A stretch of 64,000 nucleotides of DNA from Klebsiella aerogenes KCTC 2190 (GCF_000215745.1 NC_015663.1:4560780-4624779); one strand, 5' to 3'; shown: positions 28,881-38,202, counted from the first letter of the stretch. The notes: generated from the letters alone by a model not told the origin. Made by a program: numbers and translations.

Positions 28881-30239
28881 ATGCAGACCGTTTTAGCAAA
28901 AATCGTTGCTGACAAAGCGATTTGGGTAGAAGCCCGCAAACAACAACAACCGTTAGCCAGTTTTCAGAATGACATCGTGCCGTCCGAACGCCATTTTTAC
29001 GATGCGCTGGCCGGCGCCCGCACCGCTTTTATTCTCGAGTGCAAAAAGGCGTCGCCGTCGAAGGGACTGATTCGTGAAGATTTCGACCCGGCGACCATCG
29101 CCGGGGTTTATAAGCACTACGCCTCGGCAATTTCGGTACTGTGCGATGAGAAATATTTTCAGGGCAGCTTTGATTTTCTGCCGATCGTCAGCAAAGTCGC
29201 GCCGCAGCCGATTCTGTGTAAAGACTTCACCATTGATCCTTACCAGATTTACCTCGCGCGTTACTACCAGGCCGATGCCTGCCTGCTGATGCTTTCGGTG
29301 CTCGATGATGATCAATATCGCCAGCTCGCCGCCGTCGCCCACAGTCTCAATATGGGCGTCCTGACCGAGGTCAGCAATGAAGAAGAGCTGGAGCGCGCGA
29401 TTGCGCTGAAGGCCAAAGTCGTCGGCATTAACAACCGCGATCTGCGCGATATGTCGATTGATCTGAACCGCACGCGTCAACTGGCGCCGCGCCTCGGCCC
29501 GGATGTCACCGTGATCAGCGAATCCGGAATCCATACCTATGGCGAAGTCCGCGAACTGAGCCACTTCGCCAACGGCTTCCTGATTGGCTCGGCGCTGATG
29601 GAGCAACCGGATCTCAGCGCTGCGGTGAAGCGCGTGCTGTTAGGTGAGAACAAGGTCTGCGGCCTGACTCGTCCGCAGGATGCGCAAGTCGCCTGGGAGG
29701 CGGGCGCCATCTACGGCGGCCTGATTTTCGTCGATAGTTCGCCGCGTGCCGTTAACGACCAGCAGGCACAGGCGGTAATGGCCGCCGCGCCGCTTAGCTA
29801 CGTTGGCGTGTTCCGTGATGCAGCCGTTGAAGAGGTCGTCACCCGCGCGACCAAATTGAAACTCGCCGCGGTCCAGCTTCATGGAAGCGAAGACCAGGCC
29901 TGGATTGATGCCCTGCGCGCGGCGCTGCCGGAGCAGATCCAAATCTGGAAGGCGCTGAGCGTCGGCGAAACGCTGCCGCCGCGTAACCTCAATCATGTGG
30001 CCAGATATGTCTTTGACAACGGTCAGGGCGGGAGCGGTCAACGCTTCGACTGGTCGCTGCTGCAGGGCCAGGACCTACGTAACGTGATGCTGGCAGGCGG
30101 CCTCAGCGCCGATAACTGCGTAGAAGCCGCGAAAAGCGGCTGTGCCGGACTCGATTTCAACTCAGGCGTAGAGTCGCAGCCGGGAATAAAAGAGGCAAGC
30201 CTGGTGGCTGCCGTTTTCCAGACGCTGCGCGCATATTAA
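28881..30239 (+). CDS. trpC: Bifunctional indole-3-glycerol phosphate synthase / phosphoribosylanthranilate isomerase
   Basis: A 452-residue fusion of two TIM barrels as in E. coli. The N-terminal barrel (to about 255) is indoleglycerol phosphate synthase, with [24 protein letters not shown] and [12 protein letters not shown]. The C-terminal barrel (from about 256, starting [11 protein letters not shown]) is the isomerase TrpF, with KVCGLT carrying the catalytic Cys and [13 protein letters not shown] the phosphate loop. It follows trpD by 3 bases and is the fourth structural activity of the operon. Confidence 0.97.
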   Translation: MQTVLAKIVADKAIWVEARKQQQPLASFQNDIVPSERHFYDALAGARTAFILECKKASPSKGLIREDFDPATIAGVYKHYASAISVLCDEKYFQGSFDFLPIVSKVAPQPILCKDFTIDPYQIYLARYYQADACLLMLSVLDDDQYRQLAAVAHSLNMGVLTEVSNEEELERAIALKAKVVGINNRDLRDMSIDLNRTRQLAPRLGPDVTVISESGIHTYGEVRELSHFANGFLIGSALMEQPDLSAAVKRVLLGENKVCGLTRPQDAQVAWEAGAIYGGLIFVDSSPRAVNDQQAQAVMAAAPLSYVGVFRDAAVEEVVTRATKLKLAAVQLHGSEDQAWIDALRAALPEQIQIWKALSVGETLPPRNLNHVARYVFDNGQGGSGQRFDWSLLQGQDLRNVMLAGGLSADNCVEAAKSGCAGLDFNSGVESQPGIKEASLVAAVFQTLRAY

Positions 30240-30253
30240 GGAGCAATGCAATA

Positions 30254-31447
30254 ATGAGCACTTTACTGAACCCGTATTTCGGCGAATTCGGCGGTATGTA
30301 CGTTCCGCAGATCCTGATGCCCGCCCTGCGCCAGCTGGAAGAAGCTTTCGTCAGCGCGCAAAAAGATCCTGAGTTTCAGGCTGAATTCACCGACCTGCTG
30401 AAAAACTACGCGGGTCGTCCGACAGCGCTGACCAAATGCCGCAATCTGACCGAAGGCACCCGCACCACGCTGTACCTCAAGCGTGAAGATCTGCTCCACG
30501 GCGGCGCGCACAAAACCAACCAGGTGCTGGGCCAGGCGCTACTCGCCAAACGTATGGGCAAAACGGAAATTATCGCCGAAACCGGCGCCGGCCAACACGG
30601 CGTCGCCTCGGCGCTGGCCAGCGCCCTGCTCGGTCTGAAATGCCGCATCTATATGGGCGCCAAAGACGTCGAGCGCCAGTCGCCGAACGTCTTCCGCATG
30701 CGCCTGATGGGTGCGGAGGTCATTCCAGTGCACAGCGGTTCCGCCACCCTGAAAGATGCCTGTAACGAAGCGCTGCGCGACTGGTCCGGCAGCTACGAGA
30801 AGGCGCACTACATGCTCGGCACTGCCGCTGGCCCGCATCCATTCCCGACTATCGTGCGTGAATTCCAGCGCATGATCGGCGAAGAAACCAAAGCGCAGAT
30901 CCTTGAGAAAGAAGGACGCCTGCCGGACGCGGTGATCGCCTGCGTTGGCGGTGGTTCTAACGCCATCGGCATGTTCGCTGATTTCATTGATGAATCCCGC
31001 GTTGGCCTGATTGGCGTCGAGCCTGCCGGCCACGGTATCGAAACCGGCGAGCACGGCGCGCCGCTGAAGCACGGTCGCGTCGGCATTTACTTCGGCATGA
31101 AGTCGCCGATGATGCAAACTTCCGACGGGCAGATCGAAGAATCTTATTCTATCTCCGCCGGGCTGGATTTCCCGTCAGTGGGTCCGCAGCATGCGTTCCT
31201 TAACAGCACCGGGCGCGCCGAGTATGTGTCAATTACCGACAACGAAGCGCTGGATGCCTTTAAAGCGCTCTCCCGCCATGAAGGCATTATTCCGGCGCTG
31301 GAGTCGTCGCACGCTCTGGCGCACGCGCTGAAGATGATGCGCGAGAATCCGGATAAAGAGCAGCTGCTGGTGGTTAACCTGTCTGGCCGCGGCGATAAAG
31401 ACATCTTCACCGTACACGACATTTTGAAAGCGCGAGGGGAAATCTGA
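30254..31447 (+). CDS. trpB: Tryptophan synthase beta chain
   Basis: TrpB condenses indole, channelled from TrpA, with serine to give tryptophan. The 397-residue protein has the PLP lysine Lys87 in [18 protein letters not shown], the phosphate-binding GGGSNAIG and the C-terminal LSGRGDKDI. It starts 14 bases after trpC with GGAGCAATGCA as binding site, and its stop shares one base with the trpA start (TGATG). Confidence 0.98.
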   Translation: MSTLLNPYFGEFGGMYVPQILMPALRQLEEAFVSAQKDPEFQAEFTDLLKNYAGRPTALTKCRNLTEGTRTTLYLKREDLLHGGAHKTNQVLGQALLAKRMGKTEIIAETGAGQHGVASALASALLGLKCRIYMGAKDVERQSPNVFRMRLMGAEVIPVHSGSATLKDACNEALRDWSGSYEKAHYMLGTAAGPHPFPTIVREFQRMIGEETKAQILEKEGRLPDAVIACVGGGSNAIGMFADFIDESRVGLIGVEPAGHGIETGEHGAPLKHGRVGIYFGMKSPMMQTSDGQIEESYSISAGLDFPSVGPQHAFLNSTGRAEYVSITDNEALDAFKALSRHEGIIPALESSHALAHALKMMRENPDKEQLLVVNLSGRGDKDIFTVHDILKARGEI

Positions 31448-32256
31448 TGGAACGTTACGAGACGCTATTTGCACAGTTAAAAAACCGCCAGGAAGGCGCC
31501 TTTGTTCCCTTCGTCACCCTCGGCGATCCGGGGCCGGAACAGTCGCTGAAAATCATCGATGCGCTGATTGAAGCCGGCGCCGATGCGCTGGAATTGGGGA
31601 TCCCCTTCTCCGACCCGCTGGCCGACGGCCCGACGATTCAGGGTGCCACATTGCGCGCTTTTGCCGCCGGCGTCACCCCGGCGCAGTGCTTCGAAATGCT
31701 GGCGGCGATCCGCCACAAGCATCCGACAATCCCAATCGGCCTTTTGATGTACGCGAACCTGGTGTTCAGCCCGGGGATTGATGAGTTCTACGCCGAATGC
31801 GCGCGTGTCGGCGTGGATTCGGTTCTGGTCGCCGACGTGCCGGTCGAAGAGTCCGCCCCGTTCCGCCAGGCCGCCCTGCGTCATAACATTGCGCCGATTT
31901 TCATCTGCCCGCCAAATGCCGATGACGATTTACTGCGCCAGATTGCCTCCTATGGCCGCGGCTATACCTACCTGCTATCGCGCGCTGGCGTGACAGGCGC
32001 GGAAAACCGCGCCGCGCTGCCGCTACATCATCTGATTGAAAAACTGGCGGAATATAACGCCGCGCCGCCGCTGCAGGGCTTTGGCATCTCGGCGCCGGAG
32101 CAGGTTTCCGCCGCCATTGACGCCGGTGCCGCCGGGGCAATATCCGGCTCGGCCATCGTCAAGATTATCGAGCGCAATCTTGAGCAGCCGCAGAACATGC
32201 TCGCAGAGCTAAAAACCTTCGTGCGCAGTTTGAAAGCAGCGACCAAAACCGCCTGA
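31447..32256 (+). CDS. trpA: Tryptophan synthase alpha chain
   Basis: TrpA cleaves indole-3-glycerol phosphate to indole and glyceraldehyde 3-phosphate and feeds indole to TrpB. In the 269-residue protein the catalytic Glu49 ([13 protein letters not shown]) and Asp60 are in place, as are [12 protein letters not shown] and the phosphate loop GAISGSAIV. It is the last gene of trpLEDCBA, coupled to trpB by a 1-base overlap and followed by a hairpin. Confidence 0.97.
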   Translation: MERYETLFAQLKNRQEGAFVPFVTLGDPGPEQSLKIIDALIEAGADALELGIPFSDPLADGPTIQGATLRAFAAGVTPAQCFEMLAAIRHKHPTIPIGLLMYANLVFSPGIDEFYAECARVGVDSVLVADVPVEESAPFRQAALRHNIAPIFICPPNADDDLLRQIASYGRGYTYLLSRAGVTGAENRAALPLHHLIEKLAEYNAAPPLQGFGISAPEQVSAAIDAGAAGAISGSAIVKIIERNLEQPQNMLAELKTFVRSLKAATKTA

Positions 32257-32264
32257 CCCTTTGT

Positions 32265-32285
32265 CGCCCGGCCTCACGCCGGGCG
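32265..32285. terminator. Hairpin between trpA and the MarR gene
   Basis: Perfect 8-bp arms CGCCCGGC (32265-32272) and GCCGGGCG (32278-32285). No T-run follows on either strand (GCTATTTCCG on plus, ACAAAGGG on minus), so it resembles the E. coli trp t hairpin, which needs help from Rho downstream. It separates the convergent trpA and MarR genes. Confidence 0.6.
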
Positions 32286-32286
32286 G

Positions 32287-32742
32287 CTATTTCCGCTGCA
32301 GGCTGTTGGCGTATTTTCGCGTTAAGCGAAACAGCGCCAGCACCTCATCTTCTGACCATCCAGCCAGCACCTGATTCATTAACCGCCGCCGCGCAACGGC
32401 AATAGCGTCGATCATCCGCTGCCCCTTTTCGCTAAGCGTCACCTCGCTAATCCGCCGGTCTTTGGCATTGGCCTGCTTGCAGGCAAGGCCCTGAGCCTCG
32501 AGCTTTTTCACCTGCCGGCTGACGGTGGTGTAATCGCGGCCTAAATGATCCGCCAGCTCAACTACCCCCACCGGGCCATAGCGCCCTACCGCCACCAGTA
32601 GTGGGAAGAGCATCTGTTCAAGCTGTACCCCTGCCGCCTGTAATATCTGCTCATCGCGCAGCGGTTGATTCATCACGCTGATGATATCTAACAGCGCGCC
32701 GTGAAAGTCGGTGATGTCGTAATTATTATGTGCATCTTGCAT
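32287..32742 (-). CDS. MarR-family transcriptional regulator
   Basis: A 151-residue winged-helix repressor-type protein. The recognition region is VELADHLGRDYTTVSRQVKKLEAQGLACK (about residues 60-90), followed by the wing KDRRISEVTLSEKGQRM. No cysteine pair typical of OhrR is seen in the N-terminal dimer helix. It is divergent from a quinone-oxidoreductase-like gene with a palindrome between them, so the likely role is control of that gene and of itself. The ligand cannot be inferred. Confidence 0.87.
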   Translation of the reverse strand: MQDAHNNYDITDFHGALLDIISVMNQPLRDEQILQAAGVQLEQMLFPLLVAVGRYGPVGVVELADHLGRDYTTVSRQVKKLEAQGLACKQANAKDRRISEVTLSEKGQRMIDAIAVARRRLMNQVLAGWSEDEVLALFRLTRKYANSLQRK

Positions 32743-32776
32743 ATATTAGTTAACCGCGTATAGTGCTCCTGAAGAA

Positions 32777-32795
32777 TATGTGCATATTACACATA
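32777..32795. promoter_or_regulatory. Candidate MarR operator
   Basis: TATGTG (32777-32782) and CACATA (32790-32795) form a perfect inverted repeat with 7 bases between, inside the 75-base divergent promoter region of the MarR and oxidoreductase genes. Size and symmetry fit MarR operators. Confidence 0.6.
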
Positions 32796-32817
32796 ATTAT
32801 CATCAGGGGATAATGTT

Positions 32818-33765
32818 ATGAAAGCCGCCGTGGTATTTGATCTTAGCGAAGGCCCGATATGGGCCGATTTTAGCGAACCGCAGCCTGCAGCCGGACACAC
32901 GCTGATCGACGTTCGCGCCGCCGCCATTAGCCACGTAGTTAAGGGCCGGGCATCGGGACGTCATTATAGTTTTGACGGCACGCTGCCGTTTGTCGTCGGT
33001 ATCGATGGCGTCGGTATGACCTCTGACGGCCAGCGCGTCTATTTTGCTTTCCCCAGCGCGCCGTTCGGCAGTATGGCGCAACGCGCGCCGGTCGCGCTGC
33101 AGAATTGCCTGCCGCTGCCGGATGCACTTGATGACATCAGCGCCGCGGCCATGGCCAATCCGGGCATGTCTGCCTGGGCTGCGCTTGTCAAACGGGCGCA
33201 GTTTCAGGCCGGCGAAACGGTACTGATTAACGGCGCCACCGGCAGCGCCGGGCAGCTGGCGGTGCAGATTGCCCGCTACCTCGGTGCGAAAAAAATCATT
33301 GCCACCGGGCGCAATGCGCAAGCGCTGACCGCCCTCGCAGCCGATGAATGCATTAACTTAACGGCCGATGAGCAGACGCTAAATGCGCAGTTTGCCACCG
33401 CCAGCGCCGGGCAAATCGATGTGGTTGTGGATTATTTGTGGGGCCGCAGCGCAGAGTTGCTGCTGCCTATACTGGCGAAATATACCCCCGGCGATAAGCC
33501 GGTACGTTATGTGCAGGTGGGTTCTCTTGCCGGAGCGGATATCAGATTAAATGGCGCGGTGCTTCGCGCCGCGCCGCTACAGCTCATGGGTAGCGGCATC
33601 GGCAGCCTGAGCATGCCACAACTGCTGGCGGCAACCGGGGAGATGCTGCAGGCGGCGGTTCCCGGTCATTTTACCATCGCCACCACGCCGCTACCGCTCC
33701 GCGATGTCGCTGCGGCATGGCCGCGTGATAACAGCCAGAAACGCACGGTTTTCACCCTTGATTAA
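32818..33765 (+). CDS. Zinc-independent medium-chain dehydrogenase (quinone oxidoreductase-like)
   Basis: A 315-residue MDR-superfamily protein. The Rossmann domain shows LINGATGSAGQLAVQIARYLGA (starting near residue 138) with the G-x-x-G-x-x-G nucleotide motif. The N-terminal domain lacks the GHE catalytic zinc motif and the structural-zinc cysteines, so it belongs to the zinc-free quinone reductase/enoyl reductase side of the family. Cofactor preference (NADPH likely) is an inference. It is divergent from and probably repressed by the MarR protein, suggesting a role against a quinone, aldehyde or antimicrobial. ATG at 32818 follows AGGGGATAATGTT. Confidence 0.85.
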   Translation: MKAAVVFDLSEGPIWADFSEPQPAAGHTLIDVRAAAISHVVKGRASGRHYSFDGTLPFVVGIDGVGMTSDGQRVYFAFPSAPFGSMAQRAPVALQNCLPLPDALDDISAAAMANPGMSAWAALVKRAQFQAGETVLINGATGSAGQLAVQIARYLGAKKIIATGRNAQALTALAADECINLTADEQTLNAQFATASAGQIDVVVDYLWGRSAELLLPILAKYTPGDKPVRYVQVGSLAGADIRLNGAVLRAAPLQLMGSGIGSLSMPQLLAATGEMLQAAVPGHFTIATTPLPLRDVAAAWPRDNSQKRTVFTLD

Positions 33766-33805
33766 AAAAATGCGCCTCCGCACAAACTCTGGGGTTGATA
33801 TCTTA

Positions 33806-33830
33806 AATGAGAAATATTATCTTTCTCATT
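33806..33830. promoter_or_regulatory. Fur-box-like palindrome and promoter of the RyhB-like RNA
   Basis: AATGAGAAA (33806-33814) and TTTCTCATT (33822-33830) are perfect 9-bp arms around TATTATC, matching the inverted-repeat form of Fur sites. TTGATA (33795-33800) and TATCTT (33818-33823), 17 bases apart, are candidate -35 and -10 elements overlapped by the palindrome, which would place Fur on the promoter. Confidence 0.75.
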
Positions 33831-33924
33831 ACCGAATAGTTGAGTGAACAACTCAGGTATTCGGTACGACATTGCTCACATTGCTTCCAGTATTTTTGCC
33901 CGCGTTTATCGCGGGCTTTTTTTT
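33831..33924 (+). ncRNA. RyhB-like iron-regulated small RNA
   Basis: About 94 nt with the three-part layout of RyhB. A 5' hairpin has arms ACCGAATA (33831-33838) and TATTCGGT (33858-33865), with inner arms TGAGT/ACTCA. An unpaired core at 33866-33892 contains GACATTGCTCACATTGCTTC, the mRNA-pairing core I recall as conserved in E. coli RyhB, followed by CAGTATT. A terminator GCCCGCG / CGCGGGC follows, with eight T (33917-33924). The 5' hairpin and terminator differ from E. coli RyhB, so this may be a second RyhB (RyhB-2 type) or the only one; the window cannot tell. It should repress iron-using proteins under iron limitation with Hfq. It ends 16 bases before the convergent yiaV-like gene. Confidence 0.87.
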
Positions 33925-33940
33925 GATTCAACTTCAGCTT

Positions 33941-35077
33941 TTAGTGGTCGAGATACAGATAATGCAACCAGCTGGTCATCCGTAACAGCACCTTACGCAT
34001 CACCGACACGTGGGCAAAATGGTCGGTATACACCGCCGCCTGGGCACTGACCCCATCCGGTAAATGGGCAAGATCGCGGCTCGCCGCCAGGTCAATCATC
34101 ACATAAACCCCTTCCCGACCAGGCGTGGCGCTTAAACCCTGTAATGCGCCGCTCGCCTGGTAACTGCCGTCGGGAATGGTTGGCAGTACCTTTGTGACCT
34201 TGCCGGCATACACCTGCCCCGGTAAGCCATTAAACACAACCTCTGCCTCGTCCCCCTGCTCCAGGCGCAGGATGGCGTTCTGGCGAAATACCGCCACCAC
34301 CTGGCGTTTCTGCTGCGGAATAAAAATCATCACCGGTTTGAACGGCAGACGAACTGCCGTGGTTCCCGGACGCGCCAGCACCTGAGTGACATAACCATCG
34401 CTGGGCGCGCGGAATACCGTCTGTTCAAGGTCATAACGCGCCTCGGCAATCTGCGATTTCAGGCTGGCGATTTGCGCATCCTCGCCATTGAAACGCGCCG
34501 AAAGTCTTTCGAACTGCTGTTGATACTGGGCTTTAGCCGCCCGCAGGGCCGCAGATTGCGCTTGATATTGCTGCTCGGCGTGATTCACATCCTGCTCGGA
34601 AAAAGGATTTACCGGCATCGACGCGCCTTTCGCATAGCGCTGATAATCCTGACGGGCGCGTTCATATTCCGCCGTCATCTGCTGGACGTTGGCGGCGGCT
34701 TCACTTAATGCCGCTTTCCGGGTTCTGATATCCGCTTCGGCGGCACTAAGATCCGCCTCCAGTTTATTCAGTCGCGCACGATAACGGCTATCATCAAGAC
34801 GAAACAGCACCTCGCCTTTGCGTAATAACACATTCGTTTTATCGGTAACTTCTACGATGGCCCCCGACACCTGCGGCACAATCGGAATCGACAATGCTAT
34901 TTTTTGCGCGCGGTCGGTATACGGGTGATTATAATTCATGGTCAGAATTAGCGCGCCGACAATAAACACGCCGCCAAGGACTGCCGTTGGCACCGTCCAT
35001 TTATTAACCGGGATACGGAAAATTTTAAATACGCCATAGGCCAATGCCACATAGCTCAGAATAATGAGTAAATCCAT
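33941..35077 (-). CDS. yiaV: HlyD/EmrA-type membrane fusion protein (YiaV-like)
   Basis: 378 residues. Two N-terminal membrane segments ([17 protein letters not shown] and [15 protein letters not shown]), then a periplasmic barrel-sandwich region ([32 protein letters not shown]), a long coiled coil (about 95-190) and the returning lipoyl half ([20 protein letters not shown]). This is the layout of the YiaV/YibH proteins. It is 9 bases after a DUF3302 (YiaW-like) gene, the partner found next to yiaV in E. coli. No ABC or MFS pump gene is adjacent. Substrate and outer-membrane partner are unknown. Confidence 0.82.
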   Translation of the reverse strand: MDLLIILSYVALAYGVFKIFRIPVNKWTVPTAVLGGVFIVGALILTMNYNHPYTDRAQKIALSIPIVPQVSGAIVEVTDKTNVLLRKGEVLFRLDDSRYRARLNKLEADLSAAEADIRTRKAALSEAAANVQQMTAEYERARQDYQRYAKGASMPVNPFSEQDVNHAEQQYQAQSAALRAAKAQYQQQFERLSARFNGEDAQIASLKSQIAEARYDLEQTVFRAPSDGYVTQVLARPGTTAVRLPFKPVMIFIPQQKRQVVAVFRQNAILRLEQGDEAEVVFNGLPGQVYAGKVTKVLPTIPDGSYQASGALQGLSATPGREGVYVMIDLAASRDLAHLPDGVSAQAAVYTDHFAHVSVMRKVLLRMTSWLHYLYLDH

Positions 35078-35086
35078 ACATTGGCC

Positions 35087-35437
35087 TCAGCGTTTATTTG
35101 ACGAGTTTGTCGTAACAGTTATCTGTTGTTCCTGCAGACGCTTGAGCTCGCTTTCAAGTTGCCTGATTCGCTGATGCATTTCGGCGTTATCTTCGAATTT
35201 ATGCGCCATTCCCCACCCGCGCTCGGGGCGATACAGTGTCGCCCAGATCCACAACAGCGGCCAAATCGCATGTAGGGTGAACAGGCTCACCCAGCCGGCG
35301 ACATGAATTGCATCCTGGTGAGGATGCTGGCGTTTCTTGGCCAATAAATAGGGAATATCATGAATAATAATAATGCCGTAAAATAAAATTAAAAACACGG
35401 CAATTAACACGCCTAAGGCGAAGTAGTCGAGAAACAT
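35087..35437 (-). CDS. yiaW: DUF3302 inner-membrane protein (YiaW-like)
   Basis: 116 residues with two membrane segments (about 6-26 and 48-68) and a C-terminal cytosolic coiled coil (NAEMHQRIRQLESELKRLQEQQ). The stretch IIIHDIPYLLAKKRQHPHQDAIHVAGW is the conserved part of the DUF3302/YiaW family as I recall it. It precedes the yiaV-like gene and probably forms a complex with it. Function unknown. Confidence 0.82.
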   Translation of the reverse strand: MFLDYFALGVLIAVFLILFYGIIIIHDIPYLLAKKRQHPHQDAIHVAGWVSLFTLHAIWPLLWIWATLYRPERGWGMAHKFEDNAEMHQRIRQLESELKRLQEQQITVTTNSSNKR

Positions 35438-35474
35438 AATAACACCTGGTAATAAAAAAGGTAAACCGTACTAA

Positions 35475-35738
35475 CTACGCTGTTTTATAATTAGCAATGC
35501 CACTCACTGTAATAGTGCGGCTGTGCCGGGAATAATCATTTTCCGACTGATAGACCAAATATTGATAACGGTAAAAATCAGTACTTTTATCTTTCCGGTA
35601 TAATATCTCTTCCGCCGAAACCGATAGTCCCTTGATAATATCGTCATATTCAATATGTTTTTCTTTTTCGGTTACGCTGGAAGCGCACGCCGCCAGCAGC
35701 AACATTGCAGATAACGCAGCCATTGTTGTTATTTTCAT
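35475..35738 (-). CDS. Small predicted lipoprotein
   Basis: 87 residues with a lipoprotein signal peptide MKITTMAALSAMLLLAACAS; the lipobox LAAC puts the modified cysteine at residue 18, and Ala-Ser following favours the outer membrane. The mature part is short, charged and tyrosine-rich (DFYRYQYLVYQSENDYSRHSR). I do not recognise a family. It stands 37 bases before the yiaW-like gene on the same strand, so it is probably part of that operon and may extend the YiaVW assembly towards the outer membrane (inference). Confidence 0.75.
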   Translation of the reverse strand: MKITTMAALSAMLLLAACASSVTEKEKHIEYDDIIKGLSVSAEEILYRKDKSTDFYRYQYLVYQSENDYSRHSRTITVSGIANYKTA

Positions 35739-35875
35739 CGAATTATTTCTCTATATTTTTCGGCTGTAATAAATAATCCACGCAAATAATACCCAGCTAC
35801 TCGCCAGAAGTCATATGACAATGACGGCAAAGATGTATATCATTTTTGATATAGCAAACCAAAAGAACCAACCTT

Positions 35876-36811
35876 GTGAAAGAAAAAGACCTGCGCATTG
35901 ACGAACTCCGCATCGTTCGCATGATTGCCGAAACGGCAAGCGTGAGCAAAGCCGCCCAACTACTGGACATGCCGCAGTCGAATGTGTCGCGGGCGCTGAA
36001 TGCGCTGGAACGGCGCCTGGGGCTGGAGATCTTTATCCGCCATCCACGGGCGTTAATCCTGAGCGAGTTTGGCGAGCAGTTCCTGCGCCGGGCGGATATT
36101 CTGCTGGATAAGCATAATGATCTGCTTGATATGTCCGGTACCTGGAAACGCAGCCTCAACGGCATGGTGACGCTCGGCGCGCCGATCGGCATTCAGGCTT
36201 TCCTTGCCCGATACCTTTTGCCGCCGGTGCTACGTTCGGCGCCGGAATTAACCGTCAATATTCTCACCCGCAATCCCGACGAGCGCGAACAGAAATACGG
36301 GACGCTTTTTGATAGCGATTGCGATCTGCTGATTAGCTTTTTCCAACCGCAGGACGAAAGCCTGATCGCAAGGCCACTCACTCGCTTTCGCATGGGGCTG
36401 TTTGCCTGCGCGGATTATATTGTGCAGTCGCCCCTGCACGATGTTGATGAGCTTGCGCAGCACCGCTGCATCACTTTGCGTACGTTGGGCGGGATCCGCA
36501 ACAGTTGGCATTGCTATAACGCCGCGGGTGAGAGTATTCAGGTAGAGGTCAACGGTTCCAGCGTATGCGATAACATTTTGCCGGCTATCGAGCTTGCCAA
36601 GCAGGGCCTGGGCATCGTATATGCCCCTTTTTACTCCGTCGCGGCGGAATTAGAAGCGGGTACGCTACAGCCCTGTCTGCCACGAGAACGCGGCGTGAAT
36701 ATGCAGGCGTGGTTGATTTATCGTCAACGAGGCGTGTTGCCGCATCGCGTGCAGGTGATAATGGATAGCATTATGGAAAGCGCCAAACTGCACGCCCATC
36801 GGTTGGTCTGA
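35876..36811 (+). CDS. LysR-family transcriptional regulator
   Basis: 311 residues. N-terminal winged helix-turn-helix (ETASVSKAAQLLDMPQSNVSRALNALERRLG) followed by the substrate-binding domain with VTLGAPIGIQAFLARYLLPPVL and GLGIVYAPFYSV. The start is GTG at 35876; the binding site is weak but the protein then has the normal LysR N-terminus. It is divergent from the lipoprotein-yiaW-yiaV operon (137 bases between), which it may control. The ligand is unknown. A bidirectional terminator follows. Confidence 0.87.
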   Translation: MKEKDLRIDELRIVRMIAETASVSKAAQLLDMPQSNVSRALNALERRLGLEIFIRHPRALILSEFGEQFLRRADILLDKHNDLLDMSGTWKRSLNGMVTLGAPIGIQAFLARYLLPPVLRSAPELTVNILTRNPDEREQKYGTLFDSDCDLLISFFQPQDESLIARPLTRFRMGLFACADYIVQSPLHDVDELAQHRCITLRTLGGIRNSWHCYNAAGESIQVEVNGSSVCDNILPAIELAKQGLGIVYAPFYSVAAELEAGTLQPCLPRERGVNMQAWLIYRQRGVLPHRVQVIMDSIMESAKLHAHRLV

Positions 36812-36819
36812 AGAGGATA

Positions 36820-36847
36820 AAACTGGCCGCGAACGGCCAGTTTTTTT
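36820..36847. terminator. Bidirectional terminator between the LysR gene and ompW
   Basis: AAACTGGCCG (36820-36829) / CGGCCAGTTT (36834-36843) with loop CGAA and T-runs on both strands (seven T on plus, TTTT on minus). It serves both convergent genes. Confidence 0.9.
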
Positions 36848-36853
36848 AAACCA

Positions 36854-37492
36854 TTAGAACCGATAACCGGCAGAGAACATAAACACCCACGGGTCCAGAC
36901 GGGTACTGACGGTCTGATTCTCTCCGTTAGCTTTAAATTTCACGTCGGTGTCGATATCCATGTACCACACTGACATGTTCAGCAGCCAATTGCGGTCAAT
37001 CAGATAATCCAGGCCAACCTGTCCTGCCGCGCCCCATGAATCCTTCAGGCTCAGGTCGGAAAGCCCGGCGTCCTTACCGGTATCGTTGAAATCATTGTTA
37101 AAGAAGGTTGTATAGTTAATACCGGCGCCGACATACGGGCGCACTTTGCTTTGCGCATCGCCAAAGTACCACTGCGCCATCAGCGTCGGCGGCAACTGGT
37201 GTACGGTAGCGATGGTGCCGGTCGGCCCGGTACCGACCTTGTGGCGGAACGGCGTTGCCGCCAGCAGTTCGATACCGATATTGTCGGTCGCCATATAGGT
37301 AAAGGTTAAACCTAACTGGGTGTTATTACTGACGTTAAAACCGCCGAGACTACCCAGTACGTTGTCAGAACCCTCAGTCGGGCGAACCGTCGCCGAACCC
37401 GCGCGAATAAAAAACTCCCCCGCTTCATGCGCCCAGGCGCTACCACCAGAAAGCGTACCTAAGATCAATGCCGCCGCTGCAATTTTCTTCAT
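36854..37492 (-). CDS. ompW: Outer membrane protein W
   Basis: An eight-stranded beta-barrel porin-like protein of 212 residues. The signal peptide is MKKIAAAALILGTLSGGSAWA with cleavage before HEAGEFF (residue 22). Conserved barrel stretches include RAGSATVRPTEGSDNVLGSL, NTQLGLTFTYMATDNIG and AQWYFG, and it ends in the outer-membrane signature FSAGYRF with terminal Phe. OmpW forms a hydrophobic channel for small molecules and is colicin S4 receptor in E. coli. I used ATG 37492 rather than the ATG two codons earlier because GGGGAC lies at proper distance only for the inner one. E. coli ompW also lies in the trp-yciC interval. Confidence 0.95.
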   Translation of the reverse strand: MKKIAAAALILGTLSGGSAWAHEAGEFFIRAGSATVRPTEGSDNVLGSLGGFNVSNNTQLGLTFTYMATDNIGIELLAATPFRHKVGTGPTGTIATVHQLPPTLMAQWYFGDAQSKVRPYVGAGINYTTFFNNDFNDTGKDAGLSDLSLKDSWGAAGQVGLDYLIDRNWLLNMSVWYMDIDTDVKFKANGENQTVSTRLDPWVFMFSAGYRF

Positions 37493-37761
37493 ATCCATGT
37501 CCCCATTATGGTTTTTATCAGCGGCAGCAAATATACCTACAATGAGTTAGTTTTGATCTGTTTTAGATCACACCAGGCCATTAGATTTAACATTTATTGA
37601 TCCAGATTAATTTTTGCAGCACTCAGTAACGTTCTGATTTGTCCTTACATCAATTTTTACCCGTGAGAAAAATTTTTGCGTCCCCCTCTTGTCGCCGATC
37701 GTGCGGATAGCTAATTTAATTGCCGACAATTTGTGTTGATGCGTTTTTTTCAGGTGTAATT

Positions 37762-38175
37762 ATGAGTGAAATCAACCCGTGCATGACGTGCGGTGCCTGT
37801 TGTGCGTATTTTCGAGTCTCCTTCTATTGGGCTGAAGCCGACGACGCCGGCGGCGTGGTACCTACGCAGCTCACCGAACCCCTTACCCCTTTTCTGCGCT
37901 GCATGAGCGGCACCAATCAGCGGCAAAGCCGCTGCACAGCCTTAAGCGGCGAAATCGGCGAATCGGTGCACTGCACCATCTATCATCAGCGGCCTTCCCC
38001 CTGCCGCGAATTTGCTATGTCAGGCGAAGGCGGCGAACTCAACGAAGCGTGCGATCGCGCCCGTGCCCGCTACGGCCTGCCGCCGCTGGGAACTCTTTAC
38101 AAAGATATACTTACCGTGACAACGGCAGAGACTGCTACCCAACCACGTTTTGCGGTACAATCCCCGGCTAGTTAA
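37762..38175 (+). CDS. YkgJ-type cysteine-cluster protein
   Basis: A 137-residue soluble protein with eight cysteines arranged as in the YkgJ/UPF0153 family: [13 protein letters not shown] near the N-terminus, CRCM-like RC at about 52, [21 protein letters not shown] and EAC. The cluster probably binds zinc or an iron-sulfur centre (family annotation); function unknown. ATG at 37762 follows CAGGTGTAATT; the frame extends 14 codons upstream without a binding site. It is 27 bases ahead of yciC on the same strand and may be cotranscribed. Confidence 0.82.
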   Translation: MSEINPCMTCGACCAYFRVSFYWAEADDAGGVVPTQLTEPLTPFLRCMSGTNQRQSRCTALSGEIGESVHCTIYHQRPSPCREFAMSGEGGELNEACDRARARYGLPPLGTLYKDILTVTTAETATQPRFAVQSPAS

Positions 38176-38202
38176 AACACCTGCAAGACTCAAGGAGAAT
38201 GC

